A stretch of 64,000 nucleotides of DNA, from contig JBIQJE010000014.1 in the NCBI GenBank assembly GCA_044507625.1, forward strand, positions 1 to 64,000, written 5' to 3'. This stretch comes from Hyphomicrobium_A sp044507625 (GTDB lineage: Bacteria > Pseudomonadota > Alphaproteobacteria > Rhizobiales > Hyphomicrobiaceae). Both the position numbers and the translations under genes were made by a program. Below the pieces are notes generated by a model. That model had not been told where the DNA came from. It did not search any database and worked only from the letters and a program-made list of their open reading frames with translations. Below, piece by piece: positions 53,331-62,492 of the stretch (its first letter is position 1; every line of letters begins with the position of its first letter).

Positions 53331-56300
53331 ATGCGTCTGTCGCATTTCTTCATCGACCGGCCGATCTTTGCCAGCGTCATCTCGGTGGTGTTCATCATCC
53401 TGGGCGCGGTGGCGCTCGGACGGCTGCCGATTGCCCAGTATCCCGAGATCGCCCCGCCGGTGGTGAACGTCACCGGCCAGTACCCGGGCGCGAGCGCCGA
53501 GGTCGTCGCTTCGACGGTGGTCTCCCCGCTCGAGCAGCAGATCAACGGCGTGGAGCACATGCTCTACATCTCGTCGAACTCCACCGTTGACGGGCGCTTC
53601 ACGATCTCTGTCACTTTCGACCTCGGCACCGATCTCGATACCGCGCAGGTGCAGGTGCAGAACCGCGTCGCCATCGCGCAGCCGCGCCTTCCCGCGGACG
53701 TGCGCAATATCGGCGTGACCGTGGCCAAGGCCTCGCCCGACCTCATGATGGTCGTGCATCTTTTCTCGCCCGATCAGTCGCGCGACACGCTGTTTATTTC
53801 CAACTACGCGAGCGTCAACGTCGTCGACGTGCTGAGCCGCCTCGAAGGCATCGGCTCCATCACCGTGTTCGGCAGCCGCGACTACTCGATGCGCGTCTGG
53901 CTGGATCCGGACCGCCTGCAATCCCTCGGCCTCACGGCTAACGACGTGACGGGAGCGCTGCAGCGCCAGAACGTGCAGGTCGCTGCGGGCATTCTCAATC
54001 AGCCTCCGACCGAGCAGCCCGGCGCCTTCCAGATATCGGTGCAAACGCTGGGGCGCCTCGCCGACCCCGACCAGTTCGGCGAGATCATCGTCAAGCAGAG
54101 CAACGACGCTGTCGTGCGCCTGAAGGATGTCGCGCGCGTCGAATTGGCGGCGCTCGACTACGGCCTCATTTCCTACCTGGACAAGAACCCCGCCGTTGCG
54201 CTGGGTATCTTCCAGTTGCCGGGCTCGAACGCCATCGATACCGCCGAGCGCATCAAGTCGACGATGGCGGAGCTGTCGAAGAGCTTCCCGGCGGGCCTCA
54301 AGTACGACATCGTCTACAACCCGACCGAGTTCATCCAGCAGTCGGTCGACGCGGTCGTCACCACCATCTTCGAGGCGGTGCTGCTTGTCGTGCTCGTCGT
54401 GGTGCTGTTCCTGCAGACCTGGCGCGCGGCAATCATTCCCATCGTCGCCATCCCCGTGTCGCTCATTGGCACCTTCTTCCTGATGGCGGTATTCGGGTTC
54501 TCGCTGAATAACCTGTCATTGTTCGGCCTCGTGCTCGCGATCGGTATCGTCGTCGACGACGCGATCGTCGTGGTCGAGAACGTCGAGCGCAATATGGCCG
54601 ACGGGCTCAGTCCGCGTGAGGCGGCCTACCGCACGATGGAGGAGGTCGGCGGCGCGCTGATCGCCATCGCGCTGGTGCTCACCGCTGTGTTCGTGCCGTC
54701 GGCCTTCATCACGGGCATCTCCGGCCAGTTCTACCAGCAGTTCGCGCTCACGATCGCGGGCGCGACGCTCATCTCGCTGGTCGTATCGCTGACGCTGTCG
54801 CCGGCCCTGTGCGCATTGCTCCTGAAGCCCCATACCGGGCATGAGCGTGCGCCCTGGTATATGTGGCCCGTGCATGCGTTCTTCCGTGTCTTCAACTGGA
54901 GCTTCGATAAGCTCTCCCACGGCTACGCCTGGACCGTCGGCAAGCTCGTGCGCATGGCGGTCGTGATGCTCGTGGTCTACGTGGGCCTCATCGCGTTCGG
55001 CATGAACGAGTTCCGCAAAACGCCCGTGGGCTTCATCCCTGCGGTCGATGGCGGCTATCTCATCACGGTCACGCAGTTGCCGCCCGCGTCCTCGCTGGCG
55101 CGCACCGATGCGGTGAACAAGCGTATCGTGGAGCTGGCACTGGACACGCCCGGCGTTGCCCACGCGGCAAACTTCGTCGGCTTCTCCGGCGCAACGCGCA
55201 CGAACGCACCCAACGCCGGCGCCATCTTCGTCACGTTGAAGCCGTTCGAGGAGCGCGCGAAGGATCCGAACCAATCGGCCGACGCGATCCGCGCCGCGTT
55301 GCTGAAGAAGTTCTCCGCAATCCAGGATGGCATGGTCCTCGTCGTCGCTCCCCCGCCGGTACGCGGCATCGGCAGCGCCGGCGGCTTCCGCATGATGGTG
55401 CAGGACCGCGGCGCGGCCGGGCCGGCGGCGCTGCAGGAAGCCGTCACCGCCATGATGGTGAAGGCGAACCAGACGCCGGGCCTGCAGCAGGTGTTCACCC
55501 TGTTCGAGAATTCGACGCCGCAGCTCTTCCTCGATATCGACCGCGTCAAGGCGCAGATGCTGGGCATCAACATCTCCGAGGTCTTCAACGCGCTGCAGAC
55601 GTATCTCGGCTCGGCCTACGTGAACGACTTCAACCTGCTCGGTCGAACATTCCGCGTCACCGCGCAGGCGGACAGCGCCTATCGCCTCGATGCCAAGGAC
55701 ATCCTCGCCATCCGTGTGCGCAACGCGGCCGGCGATACGGTGCCCCTCGGCAGCTTTACGACGGTGCACGACATCTCCGCGCCGGCCCGTGTGCCCCGCT
55801 ACAACCTCTATCCCGCCGCCGAGCTCGACGGCGCGGCGGCGCCTGGCTACTCGCAAGGTCAGGCCATCGACCTGATGCAGAAGGTGGCCGCGGAAACCTT
55901 GCCGCCCGGCTTCGGCTATGAATGGACGGAACTGGCCTTCCAGCAGATCCGCGCCGGCAACACCGCCGCATTCGCGTTCGCCCTTGGCGTCGTGTTCGTG
56001 TTCCTCGTGCTCGCCGCGCAGTTCGAAAGTCTGACCTTGCCCCTCGCGGTTATTCTCATCGTGCCGATGAGCCTCATCGCGTCGATCACGGGCGTCGTCA
56101 TGCGCGGTATGGATAACAACATCCTGACGCAGGTCGGCTTCATCGTGCTCATCGGTCTCGCCGCCAAGAACGCCATTCTGATCGTGGAGTTTGCCGCGCA
56201 GCTCGAAGATAGCGGCAAAAGCAAGCAGGATGCCGCGAAGGAAGCGGCACGCCTGCGTATGCGGCCCATTCTCATGACGTCGCTGGCGTTCATTCTCGGC

Positions 56301-56513
56301 GTCGTCCCGCTCGTCTGGGCGGTGGGTGCCGGCGCCGAGCTGCGCCAGGCGCTCGGAACGGCGGTGTTCTCCGGCATGATCGGCGTCACGTTCTTCGGCC
56401 TCATCTTCACGCCGGTCTTCTACGTGACCTGCCGCTGGCTGGGCGATCTCTTCTCCCGCCGTCGGACCGCGGAAACAACGCCGCCCGCTGCCACCGCCCA
56501 CCCGGCGGAATAG
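53331..56513 (+). CDS. RND multidrug efflux pump, inner-membrane transporter (HAE1 family)
   Basis: A 1060-residue proton-driven pump of the AcrB/MexF class. MRLSHFFIDRPIFASVISVV opens the first helix. Two periplasmic porter domains flank helices 4 and 10. The proton-relay Asp pair is in LAIGIVVDDAIVVVENVERN near residue 405. The second half carries NILTQVGFIVLIGLAAKNAILIVEFA, with the matching Lys near 950. Length is standard. It shares an operon with the adaptor; the TetR/azoreductase pair lies just upstream and may share regulation. Substrate unknown. Confidence 0.95.
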   Translation: MRLSHFFIDRPIFASVISVVFIILGAVALGRLPIAQYPEIAPPVVNVTGQYPGASAEVVASTVVSPLEQQINGVEHMLYISSNSTVDGRFTISVTFDLGTDLDTAQVQVQNRVAIAQPRLPADVRNIGVTVAKASPDLMMVVHLFSPDQSRDTLFISNYASVNVVDVLSRLEGIGSITVFGSRDYSMRVWLDPDRLQSLGLTANDVTGALQRQNVQVAAGILNQPPTEQPGAFQISVQTLGRLADPDQFGEIIVKQSNDAVVRLKDVARVELAALDYGLISYLDKNPAVALGIFQLPGSNAIDTAERIKSTMAELSKSFPAGLKYDIVYNPTEFIQQSVDAVVTTIFEAVLLVVLVVVLFLQTWRAAIIPIVAIPVSLIGTFFLMAVFGFSLNNLSLFGLVLAIGIVVDDAIVVVENVERNMADGLSPREAAYRTMEEVGGALIAIALVLTAVFVPSAFITGISGQFYQQFALTIAGATLISLVVSLTLSPALCALLLKPHTGHERAPWYMWPVHAFFRVFNWSFDKLSHGYAWTVGKLVRMAVVMLVVYVGLIAFGMNEFRKTPVGFIPAVDGGYLITVTQLPPASSLARTDAVNKRIVELALDTPGVAHAANFVGFSGATRTNAPNAGAIFVTLKPFEERAKDPNQSADAIRAALLKKFSAIQDGMVLVVAPPPVRGIGSAGGFRMMVQDRGAAGPAALQEAVTAMMVKANQTPGLQQVFTLFENSTPQLFLDIDRVKAQMLGINISEVFNALQTYLGSAYVNDFNLLGRTFRVTAQADSAYRLDAKDILAIRVRNAAGDTVPLGSFTTVHDISAPARVPRYNLYPAAELDGAAAPGYSQGQAIDLMQKVAAETLPPGFGYEWTELAFQQIRAGNTAAFAFALGVVFVFLVLAAQFESLTLPLAVILIVPMSLIASITGVVMRGMDNNILTQVGFIVLIGLAAKNAILIVEFAAQLEDSGKSKQDAAKEAARLRMRPILMTSLAFILGVVPLVWAVGAGAELRQALGTAVFSGMIGVTFFGLIFTPVFYVTCRWLGDLFSRRRTAETTPPAATAHPAE

Positions 56514-56552
56514 GCGAGCGAAGAAGCAAGGTGCGATAGCCGATTACGAGAA

Positions 56553-56586
56553 GCCCCATTGGGAAAATCCTTCACGCCAATGGGGC
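56553..56586 (+). promoter_or_regulatory. 10-bp inverted repeat between RND and xdhC genes
   Basis: GCCCCATTGG (56553-56562) and CCAATGGGGC (56577-56586) are perfect complements with a 14-base loop. No T-run follows, so it may be a factor-assisted terminator of the RND operon or an operator for xdhC. Confidence 0.4.
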
Positions 56587-56636
56587 AGTCTGCCATCTTC
56601 GCCCTTCGGCGGATCGCCACCGGTTGAGGTTCGCGC

Positions 56637-57653
56637 ATGACCAATGGTGCTGTGCACCAGACCCAGCGTCCTCCGCGCACCCCGTTGGAGGTCGCGCGCG
56701 ATTGGCTCGAAGCCTATGGTCGCGCCGCTATCGCAACGGTCGTCGCCACGTGGGGCTCCGCGCCCGTGCCCGCCGGCGGCCAGCTCGTAGTTGGCCCCGA
56801 TGATCGCTTCGAAGGCTCCGTGTCCGGGGGCTGTGTCGAGGTCGACGTGCTCACCGAAGCCGCCGACGCCATGGCTGACGGAAAGCCGCGTCTGCTGACC
56901 TACGGCGTTGCCGAGGAAACCGCCTGGCGTGCAGGCCTGCCGTGCGGCGGCGAGATCAAGGTGCTTGTCGAACCTCTATTGCCCGCGGACATCGCGCACG
57001 TCTCGGCCATCATCGAAGCGCGCCGCGAGCGCCGCTCCGTCGTCGCCACGACGAGCCTTGCGGACAATACGAGACGGCTCTACTGCGAGAGCGATCCGCT
57101 CCCCCCTGAAGTCGCGCACGCGTTCGCCACCGGCAATCTTGCGCTTGCGGACACGCCGGAAGGACAGGTGCTGGTGCAGCCGCTGCTGCCGCCGCTGCGC
57201 GTGATCGTTGCCGGGGCGACCCATATCGGACAGGCGTTCGCCGGGCTGGCGCATCAGGTGGGCTGTGCGGTCACGGTCGTCGATCCGCGTCCGGCTTTTG
57301 CCAGCACCGAGCGGTTCGGCGCGGCGCCGATGATCGCCGAGCGGCCCGAGGCGGCATTCGCGAAGCTTGGTCTCGATGCCCGTACGGCCGTCGTCGCGCT
57401 CACGCATACCGCGCACATCGACGATGAGGCGCTGACCGCAGCGCTACGCTCGCCATGCCTTTACATCGGCGCGCTGGGGTCGCGTACGACGCACGCCAAG
57501 CGCGTAGAGCGGCTGCGCGCCGAAGGCTTCACCGAGGCGGAGATCGCTCGCATCCACGCGCCCGTCGGTATTTCCATCGGCGCCAAGGGACCGGCTGAAA
57601 TCGCCGTGTCGATCCTTGCGCAAATCATCAAGGTCGCGCGCGGTGCCGCCTGA
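56637..57653 (+). CDS. XdhC/CoxI-family molybdenum-cofactor insertion protein
   Basis: Chaperone that protects and inserts (usually sulfurated) Moco into xanthine-dehydrogenase-type enzymes. 338 residues. N-terminal XdhC_CoxI region: ATVVATWGSAPVPAGGQLVV near residue 33, VSGGCVEVDV near 63, GLPCGGEIKVLVEPL near 100. C-terminal Rossmann domain: VIVAGATHIGQAFAGLAHQ near 193 and CLYIGALGSRTTHAKRVERL near 275. It overlaps a MobA/MocA-like gene, but no molybdenum hydroxylase is in the window. Confidence 0.88.
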   Translation: MTNGAVHQTQRPPRTPLEVARDWLEAYGRAAIATVVATWGSAPVPAGGQLVVGPDDRFEGSVSGGCVEVDVLTEAADAMADGKPRLLTYGVAEETAWRAGLPCGGEIKVLVEPLLPADIAHVSAIIEARRERRSVVATTSLADNTRRLYCESDPLPPEVAHAFATGNLALADTPEGQVLVQPLLPPLRVIVAGATHIGQAFAGLAHQVGCAVTVVDPRPAFASTERFGAAPMIAERPEAAFAKLGLDARTAVVALTHTAHIDDEALTAALRSPCLYIGALGSRTTHAKRVERLRAEGFTEAEIARIHAPVGISIGAKGPAEIAVSILAQIIKVARGAA

Positions 57654-58254
57654 CGCGCCCATCGCTGCCGTCGTACTCGCTGCTGGCGCTTCGCGCCGTT
57701 TCGGTGCCGCCAACAAGCTGCTGGCGTCGATCGGTGGCCGCCCGTTGATCATGCGCACTGTAGATGTGCTGCGGGAAGGCGGCGTCGAGGACGTTGTCGT
57801 CGTCACGGGCTGGGACCGCGCGCCGATCGAGGCTGCGCTGGAAGGAAGGCGCGTGCGCTTGATTCACAACGCCGCTTGGGAGCGTGGCATGGGCGGCTCC
57901 ATTGCGACCGGTATTGCCGCTGTCGGTGCGGACACATCCGCGTCGTTCATCGTGCCGGGCGACATGGCATTCCTGACACCCGCCGCAGTTCGGTCTCTCA
58001 TCGATGCATTTCGAAACGAGGCCAGCGCCCACATCATTGTGCCGACGACGCACGCAGGCGCACAGCGCAATCCCGTGCTCTGGCCGCGCCGCCATTTCGG
58101 CGCGCTGCAGGCGCTGGCCGCCGAAGCCGGAGCCAAGGCGCTGCTTCAAACGTTGGCGAATGAATGCCGGATGGTCGCCATCGACGACGGCGAGCTCGGC
58201 GACATCGACACGCAGGACGATCTCGCCGCCGCGCGCGATCGTTTCCGCCTGTGA
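57643..58254 (+). CDS. MobA/MocA-like molybdopterin nucleotidyltransferase
   Basis: Adds CMP or GMP to molybdopterin. From GTG 57643, overlapping the xdhC stop, it gives 203 residues with the nucleotide-binding VVLAAGASRRFGAANKLLASIGGRPLI near the N-terminus (the G-x4-R and Lys landmarks), VVVTGWDRAPIEAAL, GMGGSIATGIAAV and VPGDMAFLTPAAV (Asp in PGDM binds the metal), and RRHFGALQALAAEAGAKALL. MocA-type (CTP) is likelier, given the XdhC partner, since xanthine-dehydrogenase-type enzymes use MCD. Confidence 0.85.
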   Translation: MPPDAPIAAVVLAAGASRRFGAANKLLASIGGRPLIMRTVDVLREGGVEDVVVVTGWDRAPIEAALEGRRVRLIHNAAWERGMGGSIATGIAAVGADTSASFIVPGDMAFLTPAAVRSLIDAFRNEASAHIIVPTTHAGAQRNPVLWPRRHFGALQALAAEAGAKALLQTLANECRMVAIDDGELGDIDTQDDLAAARDRFRL

Positions 58255-58262
58255 GCCGCCCG

Positions 58263-58291
58263 CTGGCCGCTAATCAGCTGGCAGCGGCCAG
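58263..58291. terminator. Hairpin between converging genes
   Basis: CTGGCCGCT (58263-58271) and AGCGGCCAG (58283-58291) form a perfect 9-bp stem with an 11-base loop, spanning the end of the minus-strand cystathionine beta-lyase gene just past the stop of the plus-strand gene. No T-run, so its activity as a bidirectional terminator is uncertain. Confidence 0.4.
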
Positions 58292-59458
58292 ACGCTTGAA
58301 CCCGGCTTCGAGATCGGCGCGCAGATCGTCGACATCCTCGAGGCCGATGTGCAGACGCAGTGCCGGCCCCTCCGGCTGCCACTGTGTGGCCGTGCGATAG
58401 CTGCGCGCATCGAACGGGATCACAAGGCTCTCATATCCACCCCACGAAAATCCCATGCCGAACAGCTCGAGCCCGTCGAGCATGGCGGCAACCGCCTTGT
58501 CGCTCACCGGCTTCAGGATGATCGAGAAGAGACCGCTCGCCCCGAGGAAGTCGCGCTTCCAAAGGGCGTGCTGGGGATGGCTCGCAAGGCCAGGATGCAG
58601 AACGCGCGCAACTTCGGGGCGTCCCTCCAGCCAGCGCGCGATTTCGAGAGCCGAGCGCTGATGCTGAGCAAGCCGCGTCGCCATCGTGCGCAGGCCGCGC
58701 ATGCCGAGATAAGTTTCTTCCGATCCGGGCGAGATGCCGAGCTGATCCTTCGCGATCGCGATATGCTTCGCAGCGCGCGCATTCGACGTGATGGCGCCGA
58801 GCATCGCGTCCGCATGGCCGACGATGTATTTTGTCGCCGCGTGGATCGAGACGTCGACGCCGTGGTCGAACGGCCGGAAATAGAGCGGGGTCGCCCAGGT
58901 GTTGTCCATCAGCAGCCAGAGGTCGCGCTCGGCGGCCACGCGCGCAATGGCCGGGATGTCCTGCACCTCGAAGGTCTGCGAGCCCGGGCTTTCTGTGAAG
59001 ATGAGCCGCGTATTGGGGCGCACCAGCTCCGCGATACCCGCGCCGATAAGCGGGTCGTAGTAGGTTGTCTCGACCCCCAGCCTCGCCAGCATGTGATCGC
59101 AGAACTTACGCGTCGGCTGATAGACGCTGTCGAGCATCAGGATGTGATCGCCCGCCTTGACGAAGGCGAGGATCGCCGTGCTCACGGCCTGATAACCGGA
59201 CCCGGTGAGGGCCGTGGCAGCACCGCCCTCGATTTCCGCGAGCGCTTCCTCGAGGGCGGTTATGGTTGGGGTGCCAGAGCGCCCGTAGGTATACGCCTGA
59301 TCGCGTTTCCACAGTTTCTCTACGGTTGGAAACAGCACCGTGGAGCCGCGATAGACCGGCGGATTGACGAAGCCGAAATTGTCGTGCGGGGCGCGCCCGG
59401 AGTGAACGGCCTTGGTGGCAGGAGCGCGATTGCGCGAGGATTTCTTGTCGGAGGACAT
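58274..59458 (-). CDS. metC: Cystathionine beta-lyase (trans-sulfuration PLP enzyme)
   Basis: Cleaves cystathionine to homocysteine in methionine synthesis. From ATG 59458, 394 residues; frames extending further upstream have no ribosome site. Motifs: NPPVYRGSTVLFPTVEKLW near residue 33, YGRSGTPTITALEEALAEIEGG near 58, DNTWATPLYFRPFDHGVDVSIHAATKYIVGHADAMLGAI split over 180-220 with the PLP Lys in ATKY, and LFGMGFSWGGYESL near 330, which is typical of MetC, not CGS. Cytoplasmic and monocistronic. Confidence 0.92.
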   Translation of the reverse strand: MSSDKKSSRNRAPATKAVHSGRAPHDNFGFVNPPVYRGSTVLFPTVEKLWKRDQAYTYGRSGTPTITALEEALAEIEGGAATALTGSGYQAVSTAILAFVKAGDHILMLDSVYQPTRKFCDHMLARLGVETTYYDPLIGAGIAELVRPNTRLIFTESPGSQTFEVQDIPAIARVAAERDLWLLMDNTWATPLYFRPFDHGVDVSIHAATKYIVGHADAMLGAITSNARAAKHIAIAKDQLGISPGSEETYLGMRGLRTMATRLAQHQRSALEIARWLEGRPEVARVLHPGLASHPQHALWKRDFLGASGLFSIILKPVSDKAVAAMLDGLELFGMGFSWGGYESLVIPFDARSYRTATQWQPEGPALRLHIGLEDVDDLRADLEAGFKRLAAAS

Positions 59459-59649
59459 CTGGCGGGATCCTGGTCGCCGCGGGTTGGGGCCCGTGTGGCG
59501 CAACTCGCCGGCCGGGTCAAGGTCTTGACCCGGTCTCCATTCCGCGGGATTGAGCGCATGCGCCACGGCGGCGTAGCCTAATCTTACTCCATCCGTAGCA
59601 TTGTGTCCCTTGCGCCTTCGGCGTGATCGCCCCACACTGACCAGACGCC

Positions 59650-60690
59650 ATGCAGATATTTCAGCAACTTTGCCGCCTATCGGCCGCGGTTCTCGCACTT
59701 GGCGCTATCTTCGCCGATGCGACGCTGGCGCGTGCCCAGACGTCTACGCTCGACGCCATCCGTGCGCGCGGCTCGCTGCTGTGCGGCATTGGTGAGGTCC
59801 AGCCTGGGTTTTCCCAGGTCGATCCCGCGGGCGTGCGCTCGGGGCTCGATGTCGATTTCTGCAAGGCACTGGCCTTGGCCGTGTTCGGGAGCAAGGACGC
59901 GGTGAAGTTCTGGCCGCTGAGCCCCAACGATCGCTTCAAGGCCCTCGCCTCGGGCGATGTCGATGTCCTGGCCCGCGGGGCGACGTGGACGTTGACGCGG
60001 GATACCGAGCTCGGCGCACGCTTCGCCGGCGTTCTTTATTATGACGGACAGGGCTTTCTGACCCGCCGCGGCAACGCGGTGGCCTCGGTTCTGGAGCTCT
60101 CCGGCGCCTCGATCTGCGCGCTGCCGGGAGCCATGGGCGAGCAGGGCGTCGCCGAGTTCTTCGGCGCGCAGCGCATGCGCTATCAGATCGTCGCCCAGGA
60201 CAACTGGGACGACCTCGTGAAGGCCTATGCCGCGGGCAGCTGCACGGTGCTCACGGGCGATTTTTCGCTGCTGGCGGTGGCGCGCAGCAAGCTCAAGGTT
60301 CCGAACGACCACATCATCCTGCCGGAACTGATAACGAAAGAGCCGTTGGGTCCGGCCGTGCGCCAGGACGACCCGCAATGGTTTGCCGTCGTGCGCTGGA
60401 CGCTCATGGCGCTGATAGAAGCCGAGGAGCTGGGGCTCAACTCGGAGAACGTCGATTCGCAGCGCGCCGCAACCCACCCGAGCGTCCGCCGTTTTCTCGG
60501 CCTCGAGGCGAACCTCGGCCAGGCGCTCGGGCTACCGCGCGACTGGGCCTATCTCATCGTCAAGCATGTCGGGAACTACGGCGAGATCTTCGACCGTAAT
60601 CTCGGAGCCAAGTCGGAACTGAAGCTCTCCCGCGGTCTCAACAATCTATGGACCAAGGGCGGCTTGATGTATTCGATGCCCTTCCGCTGA
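59650..60690 (+). CDS. AapJ-like general amino-acid ABC binding protein (orphan)
   Basis: A 346-residue periplasmic binding protein. Signal peptide to LARAQTSTLD; RGSLLCGIGEVQPGFSQVDPAG near residue 40; GLDVDFCKALALAVFG near 65; and the AapJ-type end NYGEIFDRNLGAKSELKLSRGLNNLW split over 310-337, then GGLMYSMPFR. Permease and ATPase genes (aapQMP) normally follow aapJ but are absent here. It may serve a transporter encoded elsewhere or have become a sensor or scavenger. The start is preceded by no strong ribosome site. Confidence 0.86.
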   Translation: MQIFQQLCRLSAAVLALGAIFADATLARAQTSTLDAIRARGSLLCGIGEVQPGFSQVDPAGVRSGLDVDFCKALALAVFGSKDAVKFWPLSPNDRFKALASGDVDVLARGATWTLTRDTELGARFAGVLYYDGQGFLTRRGNAVASVLELSGASICALPGAMGEQGVAEFFGAQRMRYQIVAQDNWDDLVKAYAAGSCTVLTGDFSLLAVARSKLKVPNDHIILPELITKEPLGPAVRQDDPQWFAVVRWTLMALIEAEELGLNSENVDSQRAATHPSVRRFLGLEANLGQALGLPRDWAYLIVKHVGNYGEIFDRNLGAKSELKLSRGLNNLWTKGGLMYSMPFR

Positions 60691-60774
60691 GGAAATGTTG
60701 CATAGGGCGCAGGCATCGCGCGGCCCTTGCGCCAACCCGCGACGGCATCCATCACCCATGGAAACGATCCTGCC

Positions 60775-61326
60775 ATGACATGGCCGAGTGAGTTCAACGC
60801 CGACCACGTCGTGGTGCTCGTCGGCCTTTTCATGGCGTCAGTGATGGTCACCGTTATCGCCCTCGGCCTCCGCAGGCGCCGCCGCCGGTTGCGCGCTGCG
60901 CGCACTCCGGATGCACCGATGTCTGCGGCGGCCCCCGTCGTCGCCCTTCCAGCGCTCGACGCCGATGCCCTCAACGCGCAGATCCGCGAGGCGGAAGCCG
61001 CCGGCCAGCTCCAGCGCTTGCCCGACCTGTTCCTGTCCCTTGCGGAATGGCACATGCTGCAGGGGGAGAGCGCGGCCGCCGCCGAGCTTCTGCGCAAGAG
61101 CGTGCGCGCCGCTGCCGCTGATGACCTGAAGGAAACCCGCGCCAAAGGGCGCGTTGCGCTGGGGGATATTGCCCACGCCGAAGGTGATCTCGCGACGGCC
61201 TGCGAGCACTGGCAGATCGCGCGCGCCCTCTATCTAGAGCTCGGTATCGCCGGCCAGCACGATGCGGTTGATGAGCGGATGCAGCGCAACGGCTGCCCCA
61301 CCGACTGGGTTTTGACGGATTTCTGA
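60775..61326 (+). CDS. Single-pass membrane protein with helical (TPR-like) cytoplasmic domain
   Basis: From ATG 60775: 183 residues with one helix (HVVVLVGLFMASVMVTVIAL, about 11-30) followed by a basic stop-transfer stretch (RRRRRRLRAAR). The remainder is helical with repeats of the pattern AEWHMLQGESAAAAELLRKSV and LGDIAHAEGDLATACEHWQIA, which look like two TPR-like units. An earlier in-frame Met (60727) would add 16 poorly structured residues. Function unknown; TPR units suggest a protein-protein scaffold. Confidence 0.6.
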   Translation: MTWPSEFNADHVVVLVGLFMASVMVTVIALGLRRRRRRLRAARTPDAPMSAAAPVVALPALDADALNAQIREAEAAGQLQRLPDLFLSLAEWHMLQGESAAAAELLRKSVRAAAADDLKETRAKGRVALGDIAHAEGDLATACEHWQIARALYLELGIAGQHDAVDERMQRNGCPTDWVLTDF

Positions 61327-61347
61327 AAAGGCGCCGGCACTGCCGCG

Positions 61348-62439
61348 CTACTGCATCAGCACTTCGACCTGTGCCACGTCGCCGTCAGCGAGCGTGAAGT
61401 CGCGCTTGTATACGCCGCTGTGCGATTTCGCCGTCACCGAGTAGGCCCCGGGCGCCAGGATGTGCGTCGGCAGCGCGCCGACGCTGCGGATCACGAGCTG
61501 CCCATCCTGGGTCTGCACGCTCCACTGCGTATCGGGGAGTGCCTCGCCGCCGAGGCGCGTGACGAGCTTGAACGTGACGCGGGCCGCCGAGTGCGAGACC
61601 GTTGCTTCCGTCAGCTTGCCCGCCTCGACCGTGACGTCCGCCTCAACCTTGGCGTTCCCGTCGCCGTAGCGCGACACGATGCGATAGATGCCGGCGTTGA
61701 GCCGGTTGATGACGTTCGGCTTGGCATCCGCGAGGACGCGCACGCGGTTGTCCGACTGGTCGCGCTCGCTCGAAAGGATATCGTAGGCCACCGTATTGAG
61801 CGGCGGCTCGGCGCCGTCGACCAGCACCTTAACCTTCAGCCCGCCGGCATTCAGCACGAACTTTTCGCTGGAGATGGACCCCGGCGTCACCACGATCTTG
61901 CGCGTGATGTCGGCGCGCCCGAAGGCAGCGTTGACGATATATTCGCCCGGCTCGAGCTCCACCGTCGGGCTCGGCTCGCGCCGCGTCATCAGCAGCTTGG
62001 CGTGCACGCGCGGATTACGGGTCGAGGCGTAGATGCGCCAGACGAGCCCCTGGTCGATGCGCTGACCGTCGACGGTCAACAGGGCAACGAGGTTCACCTG
62101 CCCGCTGGTAGATGCCGCGCCATCGGCTGAGGCACGGGGCACGACAGTGGTGTTGGTCGGTAGCGTAGGACCTGGCAGCGATGTCGAAGGCGCATGGCGC
62201 CCCGTGTCGGGCGGGAAGGCGCCACGCAGCTGATTGAAGGAATCATCGAGCCCCTGCGCGCTTAGGGGTGCGTAGGCGCCCGCGATAATCACGGGAACGG
62301 CCAGAACCAGCGCAGCGATAAACCGGCCGAACCGGTGCCCGCGTAACGCCATCGCCGCGCGCGCATGTTTTCCTGCGCACGCAAGCGACGGCAAAAGGCG
62401 CCGCGCCGCTTCGGAAATGATTTTATAGCCGCCGTTCAT
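61348..62439 (-). CDS. Secreted or anchored protein with three beta-sandwich repeats
   Basis: 363 residues. A membrane/signal segment (FIAALVLAVPVIIAGAYA) begins about 38 residues in; ATG 62352 may be the true start. After a Ser/Thr/Pro linker come three repeats of about 75-80 residues with the pattern [W-x-I/V...] - [LEPGEYIVNAAFG] - [beta strands] - [LNAGGLKVKV]; the repeat centres are LEPGEYIVNA, LNAGIYRIVS and LAPGAYSVTA. The same repeat fills the upstream neighbour on this strand, so the pair arose by duplication. The fold resembles PEGA or carboxypeptidase-regulatory-like domains. Function unknown. Confidence 0.65.
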   Translation of the reverse strand: MNGGYKIISEAARRLLPSLACAGKHARAAMALRGHRFGRFIAALVLAVPVIIAGAYAPLSAQGLDDSFNQLRGAFPPDTGRHAPSTSLPGPTLPTNTTVVPRASADGAASTSGQVNLVALLTVDGQRIDQGLVWRIYASTRNPRVHAKLLMTRREPSPTVELEPGEYIVNAAFGRADITRKIVVTPGSISSEKFVLNAGGLKVKVLVDGAEPPLNTVAYDILSSERDQSDNRVRVLADAKPNVINRLNAGIYRIVSRYGDGNAKVEADVTVEAGKLTEATVSHSAARVTFKLVTRLGGEALPDTQWSVQTQDGQLVIRSVGALPTHILAPGAYSVTAKSHSGVYKRDFTLADGDVAQVEVLMQ

Positions 62440-62492
62440 TGGCCCTTACAACGTCGAGTCTGCGACAGCCAGCGTAGGTCCAGGCGCTACGC

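Noticed and set aside
51849..54044. A 731-residue minus-strand frame
   Set aside because: Runs antisense through three clear genes (azoreductase, RND adaptor, RND pump) and has a His/Arg/Asp-rich shadow composition.
54516..56501. A 661-residue minus-strand frame inside the RND pump gene
   Set aside because: Antisense shadow of a standard-length HAE1 transporter.
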